From Zeugodacus cucurbitae (Eukaryota; Arthropoda; Insecta; Diptera; Tephritidae), in the NCBI RefSeq assembly GCF_028554725.1, contig NC_071667.1, forward strand, positions 82,994,001 through 83,058,000: DNA of 64,000 bases, written 5' to 3'. This document shows, one piece after another, positions 1 through 10,559 of this stretch. The position numbers were made by a program, and so were the translations under genes. Position 1 is the stretch's first letter. Each line of letters starts with the position of its first letter. A model generated the notes under the pieces. The model was not told the origin of the DNA. It ran no database searches and saw nothing but the letters and a program-made list of their open reading frames with translations.

Positions 1-642
1 TGTTGGTATTTCTCAGAGAAACTAATGCCTAATGTATATGACAAATGTGTGAGATAAACGAAAAAAGCTTATGTATGATTGAAAGGTGATAGATAGCGTT
101 AAATTATTTTGCAAATTCACCAATTACTTTACTATTCTTTAAATAGAATTATCAAATGTTTTTTTATGTACATTAATTTACATATTTACTGCCAGATAAT
201 ATGAGTTAATATGAATAATTTGTTATTTGACCTTCCAAACATATTCAATACACTTTCAAAATTGTAATAAATTATTTCGGTAGCAGTAGTTATTTTAAAA
301 ATACATATAAACGAAGGTGCGTTTAAATTCTTAAAAAATTATTTCATTAGAAAAGTTTTTGTATAAAATGTCAATAACAATAAAGTGGTGGTTACACATT
401 GGTAGATACTTCGTAGCCTGATGTTTCAAATTGCATGTATGGTATATATTAGAGAACTTATTTTATTACCAAATAATTAATATTATACACCTATTACTAT
501 ATTGATTGTTTATTAAAGTTTTGTACATGAAAATAAGTGATTTAACTTTTATGGCTGCACTTAAAAAGTGTAAACAAATGTACAAATTATAATAACGCGC
601 ATTTTAAAAATAGGTTTAATATCAAATTGGCTTAAAACTTAC
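1..642 (-). other. Pdhb: Pdhb intron 2 (partial, runs off left edge)
   Basis: The sequence left of the 5' splice site GTAAGT (minus strand, 642-637) is AT-rich. It has no open frame matching the continuation of E1-beta, so the next coding exon should lie outside the window. No transposon motif or RNA gene was seen here. Confidence 0.75.
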
Positions 643-1423
643 ATGATCGATGGCTTGCATGGAGAAATTAAAGGTCATGAACTCGCAAATTGGTCGTAAG
701 CCAGCCATAGCAGCACCCACAGCAATACCGGCAAAACCCATCTCTGTAATAGGTGTGTCTACTACGCGATGATCACCATATTTCTTCCAGAGACCGCGCG
801 ATACCTGTAGCGGGAAAAGAAACAAATTAACGTCAACATAAAAAAACTATAAATAAAAGAATGTAATTAAGTAAACCGTTTTGGCAAAATTGATGCTGCT
901 TATCAGCATATCGCTTTTGGCATGCTGCTAACAGATAAGAATGCATGATTTTTTCATGTCTTAAAGCCGATCGTTGTTTGACCTTGTTGTGTATTTGAAA
1001 ATGCTCTTAATAGTAATTTATAAGTAGAGCTTGATTTGAAACTAATGTCTTTAATTCTTACGTATGCTGTTCACTGCGCGTGCTCTTATCGTCTACTATC
1101 CATTAAATTGTCAGCTGTGTATGAAACACACAGATTTACAACCTATGGCAGCTTTGTTGGTACGTTATGCTTTACGTAATCATGCATATGTTGACCACGT
1201 CGATTGAGTTGTGCGAATATAACTTATGACTTACCTTATAGGCGCCATCATATTGAGCGACCTCTTCACCCATTAGAAAGACACGGTCGTCGCGTGCCAT
1301 CTCTTCATCCAGAGCGGTATTTAGAGCTTCACGTACGGTAATTTGCTTCGCCGCAAGGGTCTTGGTTGATGTTGAGAAAGCACGGCGTGCAACGCTCGAA
1401 AATATCACTTTTACAGGCTGCAT
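643..1423 (-). CDS. Pdhb: Pyruvate dehydrogenase E1 component subunit beta, mitochondrial (5' part: exons 1 and 2)
   Basis: This is the beta subunit of the E1 heterotetramer of the mitochondrial pyruvate dehydrogenase complex, which decarboxylates pyruvate with thiamine diphosphate in the matrix. Exon 1 is 1423-1235 (63 codons, ATG at 1423-1421) and exon 2 is 804-643 (54 codons). They are joined in phase 0 over a 430-bp intron with donor GTAAGT and acceptor CTACAG. Residues 1-22 are basic, Ser/Thr-rich and free of acid, as in a matrix-targeting peptide. Next come the family motifs [23 protein letters not shown] and [20 protein letters not shown]. Glu84 in TPITEM corresponds to the glutamate that activates the cofactor pyrimidine. 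About 117 of roughly 360 residues lie here; the rest is off the left edge. A minus-strand CTTGCAG ending at 1471 could be the acceptor of a 5'UTR intron. No damage is seen, so the gene looks functional. Confidence 0.96.
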
Positions 1424-2315
1424 TTTCGATTTTTTTCGTAGTACTCTTTTAGTTACACTTATTCGTTGTCCTGCAAGAAATTACAGATCAGTTAAATCAC
1501 AAATTGTATAATTATTCTATAAAAATTACAATTTTCAGCGTGCACAGTATAGTTAACGTAATGCCTGATGGCAGTAGAGAAAAACTTCTGACAATTGGTC
1601 GTTAAGGTTCAAAGCAAAACGAAAATAATTCCAAGCAGAACGTCAAATTGCAGCCTTGCCACAATTATAATGTCAATCAGCTGGATTTTTAAATGAAAAC
1701 TTTTGTTGCTTTTGTTCTTTATTATTTATTTAATTGAATAGATTTACCTTTTAGAACTTTATCACGCAAGTATGATTTTTTGTCAATTTTATTTTTAAAA
1801 GTATTGTATATCAATTATTAGTTATATTTGTGTCAAAATATTTGTTTAATTTTCACCAATTTTTTTCTTAGTGTAATCAGCTGTTTGTGTGACAAACCCG
1901 GTGTTTGTGTTCAAAAAAGCAAAATGAGATAAATTTTTCTAATCTTTTTTATATAACATTGAACGGGAATTAAAGCAAGCTTTAAATTCATACTTCGTTG
2001 CTAATTGTTTAAACAACACGTATTGTGTGCTCTCGTAGATTTTATGTAAACCCAATAACATTTTTACACGTACAACGCAGTGTAGTTTCGTGGGTAAATA
2101 ATTGATTTAACTATTTGTTTTTAGAGGCAATTAAACTATAAAATTCATATTTGAAGTGAAAAAAGTTGCGAAGTTTCTTATCAAAGTTCAAACGTGTGTT
2201 TTACTCTTATCTCTATTTTTTCTCTATTTGCGTTTAGTATAACGAGAGAGGAATTGTGAATTTAAAAATACGGTTCCAAGTTATTTTGCGTGGACTCAAT
2301 AGTTTTCTGGATAGA
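1424..2315. promoter_or_regulatory. Divergent intergenic region between Pdhb and the NUDT14-like gene
   Basis: The two start codons are divergent and 892 bp apart. The stretch is AT-rich and holds the 5' leaders of both genes. I see no convincing TATA box and no transposon. One compact spacer serves two metabolic genes, so a bidirectional promoter is likely, but start sites cannot be placed from sequence alone. Confidence 0.5.
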
Positions 2316-3097
2316 ATGGAGAATATAACAAAGATGTGGATGGGTCCACTACCCGCGGACTCCCCTTACGTGAAACCATTTAGACTATACTATGTGCAGA
2401 ATGGGGTCGAAAAGAATTGGGATTTATTAAAAGTGCATGACAGTGTTGCTGTAATTTTGTTTAACACGACACGACAAGTTTTAATTTTTGTACGTCAATT
2501 TCGACCAGGTTTGTAATACATTTTTCATTTTGCAAAATGCAATTTGATACAAACAAATGATAATGAAACTGACACATGCATGTATATATAGCTGTCTTCC
2601 ATAGCGTCGTTACCACCAGCGGCAGTAATGTTGGTGAAGTAGATTTGCAGAAATTTCCTCCGAAAATCGGAGTGACATTAGAACTGTGTGCAGGTATTGT
2701 CGATAAAAATAAGAGTTGGGCGGATATTGCACGTGAAGAGGTATTAGAGGAGTGCGGTTATGACGTGGCTGTTGAACGTATTGAGGAAGTGTTGACCTAC
2801 AGGTAATTGTGGCGTTTTACGTGTAATTTTTTTTATTCTTATTTTCTACTTTTAAATTTAAATAGGTCGGGAGTAGGCTCCTCAGGCGCATCTCAAGTGT
2901 TGTATTACTGTGAAGTAACAGATGATGACCGTGCTACTAAAGGTGGTGGTGTGGAGGATGAAATGATTGATGTGGTTGAGTATACACTTGAAGAATCTAG
3001 AGCATTGCTGAAGCAAGGTGCGAAGATAAATAGTCCACCCAGTTGTCTCTTAGGTGTAAGCTGGTTTTTAATGAATAAAGCACCTAAGCAAGTATGA
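2316..3097 (+). CDS. Nudix hydrolase, NUDT14-type UDP-sugar / ADP-ribose pyrophosphatase (three exons)
   Basis: Predicted to hydrolyse UDP-sugars or ADP-ribose to a sugar phosphate plus a nucleoside monophosphate, with Mg2+, probably in the cytosol. Exons are 2316-2508, 2592-2802 and 2866-3097, with introns of 83 and 63 bp (GT-AG, phases 1 and 2). They give 211 residues; human NUDT14 is about 220. The family N-terminal signature is seen at residues 15-64 (SPYVKPFRLYYVQNG, HDSVAVILFN, FVRQFRP), then LELCAGIVD, the Nudix box at 99-121, SGVGSSGASQ and a C-terminal LGVSWFL. The metal-binding glutamates of the box (114, 117, 118) are present, while the usual Glu and Arg at box positions 7 and 15 are Lys105 and Glu113. 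ATG 2316 is the first in-frame ATG; the frame stays open upstream to a GTG at 2256, which a eukaryotic ribosome should not use. It is divergent from Pdhb. Family assignment is firm, substrate is inferred. Confidence 0.93.
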
Positions 3098-3360
3098 TCC
3101 AACAAATGTGAAATTGAAACAGAATGAAAAAAGACGCAAAAACATCAATTCTGCCGAATTTGAAAGAATGAGTTAAATTTCACAAAATGTTAAAATATTT
3201 TTCAATACACATTATGCATATTTTTTACAGATGTAAATTAAACTGCCACTGGAAGGCTATTAATAATAAAAAAATAACAATTTTGTGTTACTAAGTACTA
3301 TGCTAACTATATGTAAATTCAATAGTGATATTTATGCATAAAATAAATAAATATAAAATT
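3098..3360 (+). terminator. 3'UTR and polyadenylation signals of the NUDT14-like gene
   Basis: AT-rich sequence follows the TGA at 3095-3097. Consensus AATAAA hexamers are present at 3265-3270 and 3342-3347, either of which could direct cleavage. Confidence 0.5.
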
Positions 3361-4689
3361 ATTGCATATCTTGGAAAACTTATATTATGTACTTTATGGA
3401 CTTCGGTTATTGGCAACAATATTGACGATTCATACCCTTAAAAAGCTCAGGTAAAGAAAAAGTTTTTTTTGAAAGAGTTTTTGGAAACACACTTGGTAGC
3501 ATTCAGAAGGCAAGCAATTAAAAAGTCTAGGATTTGAACCTTTGAAAACTTTAATACACTTTCTAATGTGGCTAAAAAAGTCTATATAAACTTTAAAAGA
3601 CCCTTCCTAGTCACAATAATATAGAATCTAATTTGTGATGATAAATTAATAGTAAGGAGATGGTATAAATGTAGTGTTATTCAAATTACAATAATTATTT
3701 GCAATAAAAATGGAGATCTCAGAACCCATTATACAAGATCCGGAAACACTTTGAAAGTCCAAGAAAAATAAGATGCCCAAGACTATTTATTTCGTTACCA
3801 AATTAAATCCTAAGACTTTACTCAACATTGTCTACAGGGTATGTATTCTACTTTTGCAATTACCTGTTTATATACATTCATAGATATATATGTATCTTGA
3901 ATCCAACACTGTCGGCATGCAATGTTTATTAATTGCTGCCATAAAAGACATAAACTCAATAACGGTGCAGCAACAGGAGCAGCAACGAATCGCCAGCGTT
4001 TGCCACCTAAAATGGCCGCGGCTAATTTAATTATCAAATATGTAGTAATAAATTCCATAGTTGAATATTTTCACACCTCCTGCAATGCGGTTAATTAACT
4101 GCCATAAATGACGCACCATACGCGCGTTGCGAGGCAACATTGCAACAAGCGCTTGCACCGCTTAGAGCAGCGGCAAACGGAAACTGCAAACTGCCGTTGA
4201 CGGTCTTCCTCTATTTGGGATTAGTTTGCGCGAAAAAGTCGTTCGGAAAGTCGAGAGAAAAGCGTTTCTGCATTGGGTGTTGCAGTGGTATGGTATGAAG
4301 CGCGAATTGGTCGTGTTTTATAATAGCGTGGCAACATGACTGGCATGCGAAGACGTGTTTGCACGCATGCGTTCTAGTAGTGGGAAAGTCCAACGATGCT
4401 AGTACGTACGTACGTTGTTATATTTGTAATTGTAACCCAGTTATTGCGGTGTCATGTGATATATATATGGTACATACATACGTGTTGGTATGTATATTGG
4501 TCTGGGGTATTTATCTACCATATACCGTTCAAGATATTTATTGGCTATAAATTGGCATTTAATGTTAAATGAGCCGCGAATCATTGTGATACTTTAATTA
4601 GTCCTATTTAACCCGACTAGATCCCGGCTTACTAATGCAATGAATCGCATCATGATACTATTCACCTCTTTGTATACCCAATGAAACCC
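3361..4689. other. Non-coding stretch
   Basis: No credible gene. It contains (CAG)-rich sequence near 3965-3990, an alternating ATATAT stretch near 4458, and a block at 4048-4095 that resembles 36428-36475 (see findings). Open frames here lack protein-like features. Confidence 0.5.
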
Positions 4690-5310
4690 ACCTGTCTAAC
4701 ACTATCCGGCATATTGTTCGTTATCGAGAGAATTTCAGTCACCTCCTACGCTGATGATTGACGATATTGACGTCGGGCAATGGAATTGACGAGAAGCCTG
4801 GCACTCTCGTCTGCTAAATGCACGGCGTCCCTTTTTATCAATTGGACGAAGGAGACTGAACCTTAACATACACGACGATATTATATCAATAACGACCGTG
4901 AATAACCCCAAGACTTTGGGTGGTACCTTTGACAGATCCTCAAGTCACTAGCTACTAGCACTTGGGGAAAGGACAAAGTAGCGTTACTGGCCACTTACAA
5001 GACTATCGGCCGGCCGGTCGGATGCAGACAGCTTCAGACTCGCCTTAAAGGCCATTCACAGCGGAGACATTGACACCTTTCTTGTCTATCTCCCAGTGAT
5101 TAGTGTCCTTGGAGTCAAACCGCCACCCATAGCAGACGATGAGCTGGAGTTGCCACGTGAAACCAGAGTAACCCTTGCGCAACTTCGTTCTGGATAAGTT
5201 TCGGAACCCAGATGTATGAAATTGTAGAAAAGTTTCGAGCAGCTGGAGTAAATACTGATCGCAGAATCTGCATTCCGGGTTGAGTCCGCATAGGATAGAC
5301 AATATCATAT
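4690..5310 (+). mobile_element. Jockey-clade LINE remnant (RT C-terminal part, multiply broken)
   Basis: Conceptual translation, with several frame changes and stops, gives Jockey-type reverse transcriptase words: TSYADD-like near 4742-4760 (the catalytic Asp pair region, now followed by a stop), NNPKTLG-like near 4905, TSTWGKDKVALLATYKTIGR near 4955-5010, and ETRVTLAQLRSG near 5158-5195. The last is the conserved C-terminal signature just past the RT domain. Short deletions separate these blocks, so the copy is dead. The clade call rests on these motifs and ends are approximate. Confidence 0.7.
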
Positions 5311-6369
5311 TAATGTAGTTAGCGGGTACACTAGTTACTTGTGAAGCTTGATGGAAATCAAATTCCGATTATGGTCGTAGATATATAGTAATTATACTCA
5401 TACGGACACATGTCTATTTATGTACCACAACGAATTAGTTGTGTTACGCATAAATTGCTAGCGACTTTACCACTTAATTAAAATGTTGAAACTCCATTTC
5501 AGTTCGCCGTGCCGCCGCCGACTTCGCATTTCAGGTTTCGCATTGTGTACCTGCTCGTATTTAATGAGTTTTCTTCCTTTGGCACTGAGCGTGTGCGCGT
5601 CTAGCTATATATGTATGTTAGTGTGAGAGCAATAAAACTTTTATTAATACTCGTAATTGATTGCTAAATTGGTATACAACTATTACTTTGGTAATTGCCA
5701 TTTGATTAATGATTTTCACTCGATTTGGGTAAACACTTACAAGGTGTTAAATTGTGGCCGCTTTGAAGTTTTCCATTGTCCTTTTGCGTTCAAATAGTGC
5801 GCACTGTTCAAAGGTGTTGATAATTAACATTGAGGCTGGGCTGTCGGCTCTTGAAATGCCTTGCAAAAGGGTCAATAAACCAGACACCCAGGATACATTT
5901 TTATGTTTTGTTTTTACTATCATCATTTATTAAAAACATTTCCAAATTCACAGTTTGCGCGAGTCGCGCGTCTAATTCATCATTTGATTTGAAATTTGTA
6001 ATGAGATTTTATAAATTACACGATACTTATGTGTAGTTACGTGTTAGAAAACGTATTGAATCCCTTCTTTTGTTGCCTCACTAGCCGATGGTTTCAAGTG
6101 TTTTGAATAAACTGCAAAAACCAGCTAATTTTATGAGAGGATCCGGCGATTTTACATTGTTTGCCGAGGTACGGTCAATGAGTTCAAAAGAAGAGGTTTA
6201 GTCCCACGGAGTAGAAGATTCTTATTGTTATTGTAGTGATAGAAAACTATTCTAAATATCTATCAGCAATCCTGCAGAGTTGTCAGTATTGGCTGATTTA
6301 AAATACGGGACCGAAGTCTTACACATGACATATGTTCTTTTACAGATCTCTTTACGAATATAACCTTTT
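5311..6369. other. Non-coding stretch
   Basis: No gene or recognisable repeat. A CCGCCGCCG run lies near 5510. Mostly AT-rich unique-looking sequence. Confidence 0.45.
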
Positions 6370-6710
6370 TAAGGCTTTTATGATTGATCTATCACCAATG
6401 TGTATCTGGAGATAGATTCTACAGACACGCCTCAAACGCCATCCATATCGTGGTTATTAACACCTTTCTTGCCTCCTTGGCAACCTTGGCTGGTGAAAGC
6501 AGAGTAACTCTCTTCGTTCTGGATATTTTCATATCCACACCGAACCCAGACATACAGAGTATATGTGCAAGGTACTAACAACATATTTGCATGTCCAACG
6601 AACCCGACTCATCTGACATCCTCCTCTATAATGAAAGAGCTCGTTTCCTGGCTCTACCAACTATGACAACTAAACTTATGCTTTCCGATTCAACTAGGGC
6701 TAGGTAATCG
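6370..6710 (+). mobile_element. Second Jockey-clade LINE C-terminal remnant
   Basis: Translation gives GESRVTLFVLD, then NPDIQSICARY, then NEPDSSDILLYNERARFLAL in nearby frames. The order and spacing match the ETRVTLAQLRSG / NPDIQxxC tail of Jockey-type elements, and resemble the copy ending near 5310. It has stops and frame breaks. It may be a separate insertion or the displaced 3' end of the first copy. Confidence 0.55.
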
Positions 6711-8063
6711 TTATAATAAAAATAATCAGAATTCGTTTCTGTCAGGTCCCAAAAATTCACCCATGAGAAACGACCTAAAGATGAACATCTTGGACCGATT
6801 CTCTTCAGACGTTCCTCTGTGGATAAGCGGTGATTAAAAACGATTCGACGATTAAAAAAAAATAGAAGCAGTTGCTTTAGATGCGCTGCAATTCATTTAA
6901 AAGTAATTTGTAGACTGCAAAGCCAGATCGGAGCTATCGTCATCAGCAGTCATCACTAACCGCCGCCAGCAGCCAACAACCAAAGCTGGCAACTGCTTAA
7001 AGTGAGAACAGTGCTGCACCCACAACTGCCAGCGCTACTTTTCGCTACTTTTTTGTCGATTAGGCGCCAAACCATTTGCAGCACAGACTTACCATGATTG
7101 CCACCTGCCATCAAACAGTGAGCTTAGCGCCGCCATAGCTTAGCGACTAACGCTAAGCGCTGGTGTAAAACGCCAAACTGAGCGTGGAGTTCATGCAGAA
7201 GATTCAGTTGGCTTCTCAGCTTACCATTTGTGGCGGTCGCAGCAGGCCCACTGCCTTTCTAAGTTATCGCTCGCCACAAGAGGGCCGCATTGATATGCAT
7301 GTACGCGCGCCAGCCGAAGTTTATGTGCGACTGTCTGTTAAGCCAGGTCCAGCAAAAACTGTGTGCTCCTCAAATGGAGAAACGGAGGCTTTTGCCGCTG
7401 TTATTTGTACGCCGGTAATTTGTGGTTGTTATTCGCGCCAAATTGCCACCGCGACAGCAACGAGTGTCGGCTGTCGTCTGTCGTCGAGTTAGCATGGCGC
7501 GTATCGCCATCAATGTGTCGGGTAACAGTACAGAAACATGACATGCCACAGATTCGCTTGCAGATAAAATTTGCTATTTTAATGAAATCATAAATTGTGC
7601 TCCTTGATTGAGAAAGCTACTTTTTGAGTAGTCTTCTGTTGGCTTAGCTGATAAGCTGATGCGTTTCAGCTCAAGCTGCAGCAAATCCACTATTCGGTTT
7701 TTTTTTCGTGAGACGTCAAAAGACTGTTTCTTTCAATAGTGTCTAGCTTATATGCATGAGAAACTGCATTCTTCTGTGGTTCATGTGATGGCTGAGAAAC
7801 AAAATAAAACAAATTTGATTCGAAATATCAAGAGAGTGTTGACCTATATTTAAAGATCTCTGGCAATGTATTAGGTATTAGATTAGATATAAATTGAACT
7901 AAGTTAGGAAAGATAAATTTAGTTGTTAAGAGCAATCTATTCGAGACTCGTGATTACTATATTTTTTCCAGAAATTCCAATAGTTATATATCAGCTTAAG
8001 TCGGCCATTTCACGTATACGAATATTGAATAATATTGAATTGATACTACTTTAAAAAAAAAAA
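6711..8063. other. Non-coding stretch
   Basis: No gene. 6950-7500 is less AT-rich and carries unusually long open frames on the plus strand (up to about 100 codons), but these have no ATG in a convincing context, no recognisable domain and no splice logic. Confidence 0.4.
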
Positions 8064-8095
8064 CGAAAAATCCCGTTATTTTTTGAACACACTAC
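8064..8095 (+). mobile_element. Solo mariner-type terminal sequence
   Basis: The sequence CCCGTTATTTTTTGAACACA is nearly identical to the ends of the mariner copies at 34081-34322 and 55061-55093. No transposase sequence is attached, so this is an isolated end. Confidence 0.6.
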
Positions 8096-8426
8096 TCATA
8101 AACACTTTTCTTGCGTGAGTACATTTAAAAAAGTAAAATGCAGAAAATTCGAACATGAAATTATATTTTATTTGTAATGAGCTAAATCTTGAATACGACC
8201 TCTAGTCTTTGGTGTCTGATGTAGATAGTGGAAAAAAACTTTACACCAACATCGATAACGATTACAGGAAACGGAAGTCTCATAACGGAAGCGGATATGA
8301 TATCAGCCGAAGTCTGCTATGAACAGGAAACATTTATGTTAAGCCCTGAAGCTGACCCTGCTTCCTTCACTAAGGACGTTTCTGGAGAAGGGACGTTTCC
8401 TGTCCAATTTCGCTCTATATCGAACA

Positions 8427-8655
8427 TCCGTTTCCGGTAAAATATTTCCAGTTCCGGCACATCATTCCCATATCTGGTTCCATCGGTTTTCCCATATCTT
8501 GTTTCAGTTGGCTCATTCCGTTTACGGATGCCCCACTTACAGTTTCAGTAACCAATATTCAGCCACCTCATTTCCGATCCCGACAATATCGTTATACATA
8601 TCCGTTTCCGGATGCCCCATTTCCGGTTCCGGTAACATCATATCCGGTTACCCCA
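8427..8655 (+). repeat. Degenerate tandem repeat, about 84-90 bp units
   Basis: Three units begin at 8427, 8517 and 8601 with TCCGTTTCCGG or a close variant, followed by runs of TTCCGGTTCCGGTAAC-like sequence. Units are much more diverged from one another than those of the adjoining 63-bp array, so this array is older. Confidence 0.55.
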
Positions 8656-8657
8656 TG

Positions 8658-9110
8658 AGGTCAATGACCCCACCCTGATCACGTGATGACATTTCAAGAT
8701 CACGTGATATTTTTGTTTACAGGTCAATGACCTCATCCTGATCACGTGATGACATTTCTAGATCACGTGATATTTTTGTTTACAGGTCAATGACCCCGCC
8801 CAGATAACGTGATGTCACTTCAAGGGCACGTGATATTTTTGCTTACATTTTTGAGTGACCCCACCCTGATCACGTGATAACATTTCAAGATCACGTGATA
8901 TTTTTGTTTACAGGTCAATGACCCCACTCTGATCACGTGATGTTATTACAAGATCACGTGATATTTTTGTTTACATTTTTGAGTGAGGTCAATGACCCCA
9001 CCCTGATCACGTGATGACATTTCAAGATCACGTGATATTTTTGTTTACAGGGCTTTGTCCCACCCTGATCACATGATGTCATTACAAGATCACGTGATAT
9101 TTTTGTTCGC
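8658..9110 (+). repeat. 63-bp tandem array (7 units) with IR-1, double CACGTG and TGTTTAC motifs
   Basis: Units start at 8658, 8721, 8784, 8847, 8912, 8986 and 9049. A full unit is AGGTCAATGACC, then GATCACGTGAT, a second GATCACGTGAT, then ATTTTTGTTTAC. The inverted pair AGGTCA-A-TGACC is intact in five units (8658, 8721, 8784, 8912, 8986), with a perfect 13-bp palindrome at 8721-8733. Twelve CACGTG cores are present. An 11-bp spacer ATTTTTGAGTG appears at 8847, 8975 and 9111, giving blocks of 3, 2 and 2 units. Confidence 0.9.
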
Positions 9111-9425
9111 ATTTTTGAGTGTGGTCTTTGGTGTCCGATGTCTTTCACTCGGATTATGAAGTGAGCTGTATATTTTTAATATTTTGACGATTTTCAGTTT
9201 CAGATTAAGATTCTCCATCACGGAATCTTTTTGTTACCCCCACCTGGAAACTATTTCCAGAAAGTTTAGATTATAGCAATAGATATAGCCTATGTTACTC
9301 GAGGTGAATGCAGCTTTCGAATGGGGAAAGAAGTTTTGAAATCGGCACAGTAGTTTTTGAGCTTATTCATTACAAACATACATACAAATCTTTTTCTTTC
9401 CTCTTTATAATAGTAGTATAGATAT

Positions 9426-10559
9426 GCAAACCATTCACATGACATGTCAAAAATAACAAATGATGATTCGGCTTATTGACATATTCTCCATATATCACAT
9501 ACACATATGTAAATATGTATGCAAATATTTTGTTAATCAATTTGCTCCACAATTTAAAAAAAAAATTAGCTAAAATTTAAAGACCAAAAAATGACATTTG
9601 TCGTTAAATTACGTTTTAGGGGGAGAGAAGAGTAGGGCAGAGAGCATTCACCATCCACCCCCCTCTCAGTGACTTGCGGTTTCGTAAAATTTCGAATTCA
9701 TTTCATAAAAATTTTAAAAGTAAACAATTTCTAACTTACGCACACTACAAACATATATACATACATACATATGTATGTTAAAAATAAATTGAAAACCAAG
9801 CGCATGTGTGAATTCTTCTCAGCCAAAGGAATATGTACGAAAACAATTATTATGCTCACCACTCATGGTGACTACTATTGTTTGGGATTCATAAAAGTTC
9901 AAAAACAAAAGAGTCTCTGGCATAAGCGCTGCTAATTTTCAATGTTTTATCACACAAAGTCCGTATTTTTTGTTCGTTCGACGCATATACATACATATAT
10001 ATCCCTGGGAAGTTCCCGAGGCTGCTGCCACTCATACACATGTAAATATATAGAATAAACACTCCAGGTGAGTATCATAACCGAAAACGTTTTCACGCTT
10101 GAACAGATTTTCAAAAACAAATACCAACAGTAACACGTAACTGTTAATTAGTTAATTGGCTTTTATGTACCTCTGTGCGCTTGAGCCGACGCTTGTGGTG
10201 GGCTGCAAATCTGAACCTACTCCAGGTTCAGTTGAAGCTGAGGTTAAGCAAACAAACGGCAGAAGAGTGAAAAATCGAAATATGAAAACAAAAGGGTCAA
10301 TAAAACGGTACTTTTTAAAATTTATTTTAAATTTTTATTTGCTTTTGAATTTACTATAAAGTTGGATTGGTCAAACTCGGTGGTCCGTCGAGAGTTGCTA
10401 AGAAGAAAATGAATTGGAATCCCATATTCAAGAGGGGCATAGCCGACAGATCCTTTGATAATATAGTGACTTCACGCATAATGTATTTTTCTTTCAAAAA
10501 TCTTCAAAAAACGTAACGGTAACGGAAACTGTCAACGTTTCTTTTTTATCCTCCTTGGT
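9426..10559. other. Non-coding stretch
   Basis: No gene. Contains short ATACATAC tracts (9755-9780, 9985-10000). The stretch 10493-10520 resembles a degraded mariner end, but I do not call a boundary there. Confidence 0.4.

Larger units (their letters stand above)
8205..9425 (+). repeat. Composite VNTR-bearing repeat element
   Basis: A 17/18 direct repeat (GTCTTTGGTGTCTGATGT at 8205-8222; C for T at 9124-9141) brackets two internal arrays: about three 84-90 bp units (8427-8655) and seven 63-bp units (8658-9110). After the second repeat comes a tail (9141-9425) containing CAGTAGTTTTTGAGC and ending near CTCTTTATAATAGTAGTATA, resembling the 3' end of RTE-like LINEs or their derived SINEs. I infer a non-autonomous composite element; no coding domain was recognised. 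Confidence 0.5.

Noticed and set aside
3528..3545. GGATTTGAACC as a minus-strand tRNA B-box
   Set aside because: No A-box, acceptor stem or anticodon arm can be built around it.
8658..9110. CRISPR-like array
   Set aside because: Units are contiguous repeats without unique spacers, in eukaryotic DNA.
8954..9148. Minus-strand open frame across the 63-bp array
   Set aside because: The unit length is a multiple of three, so a frame stays open and yields a 21-residue repeat. There is no start context, domain or codon signal.
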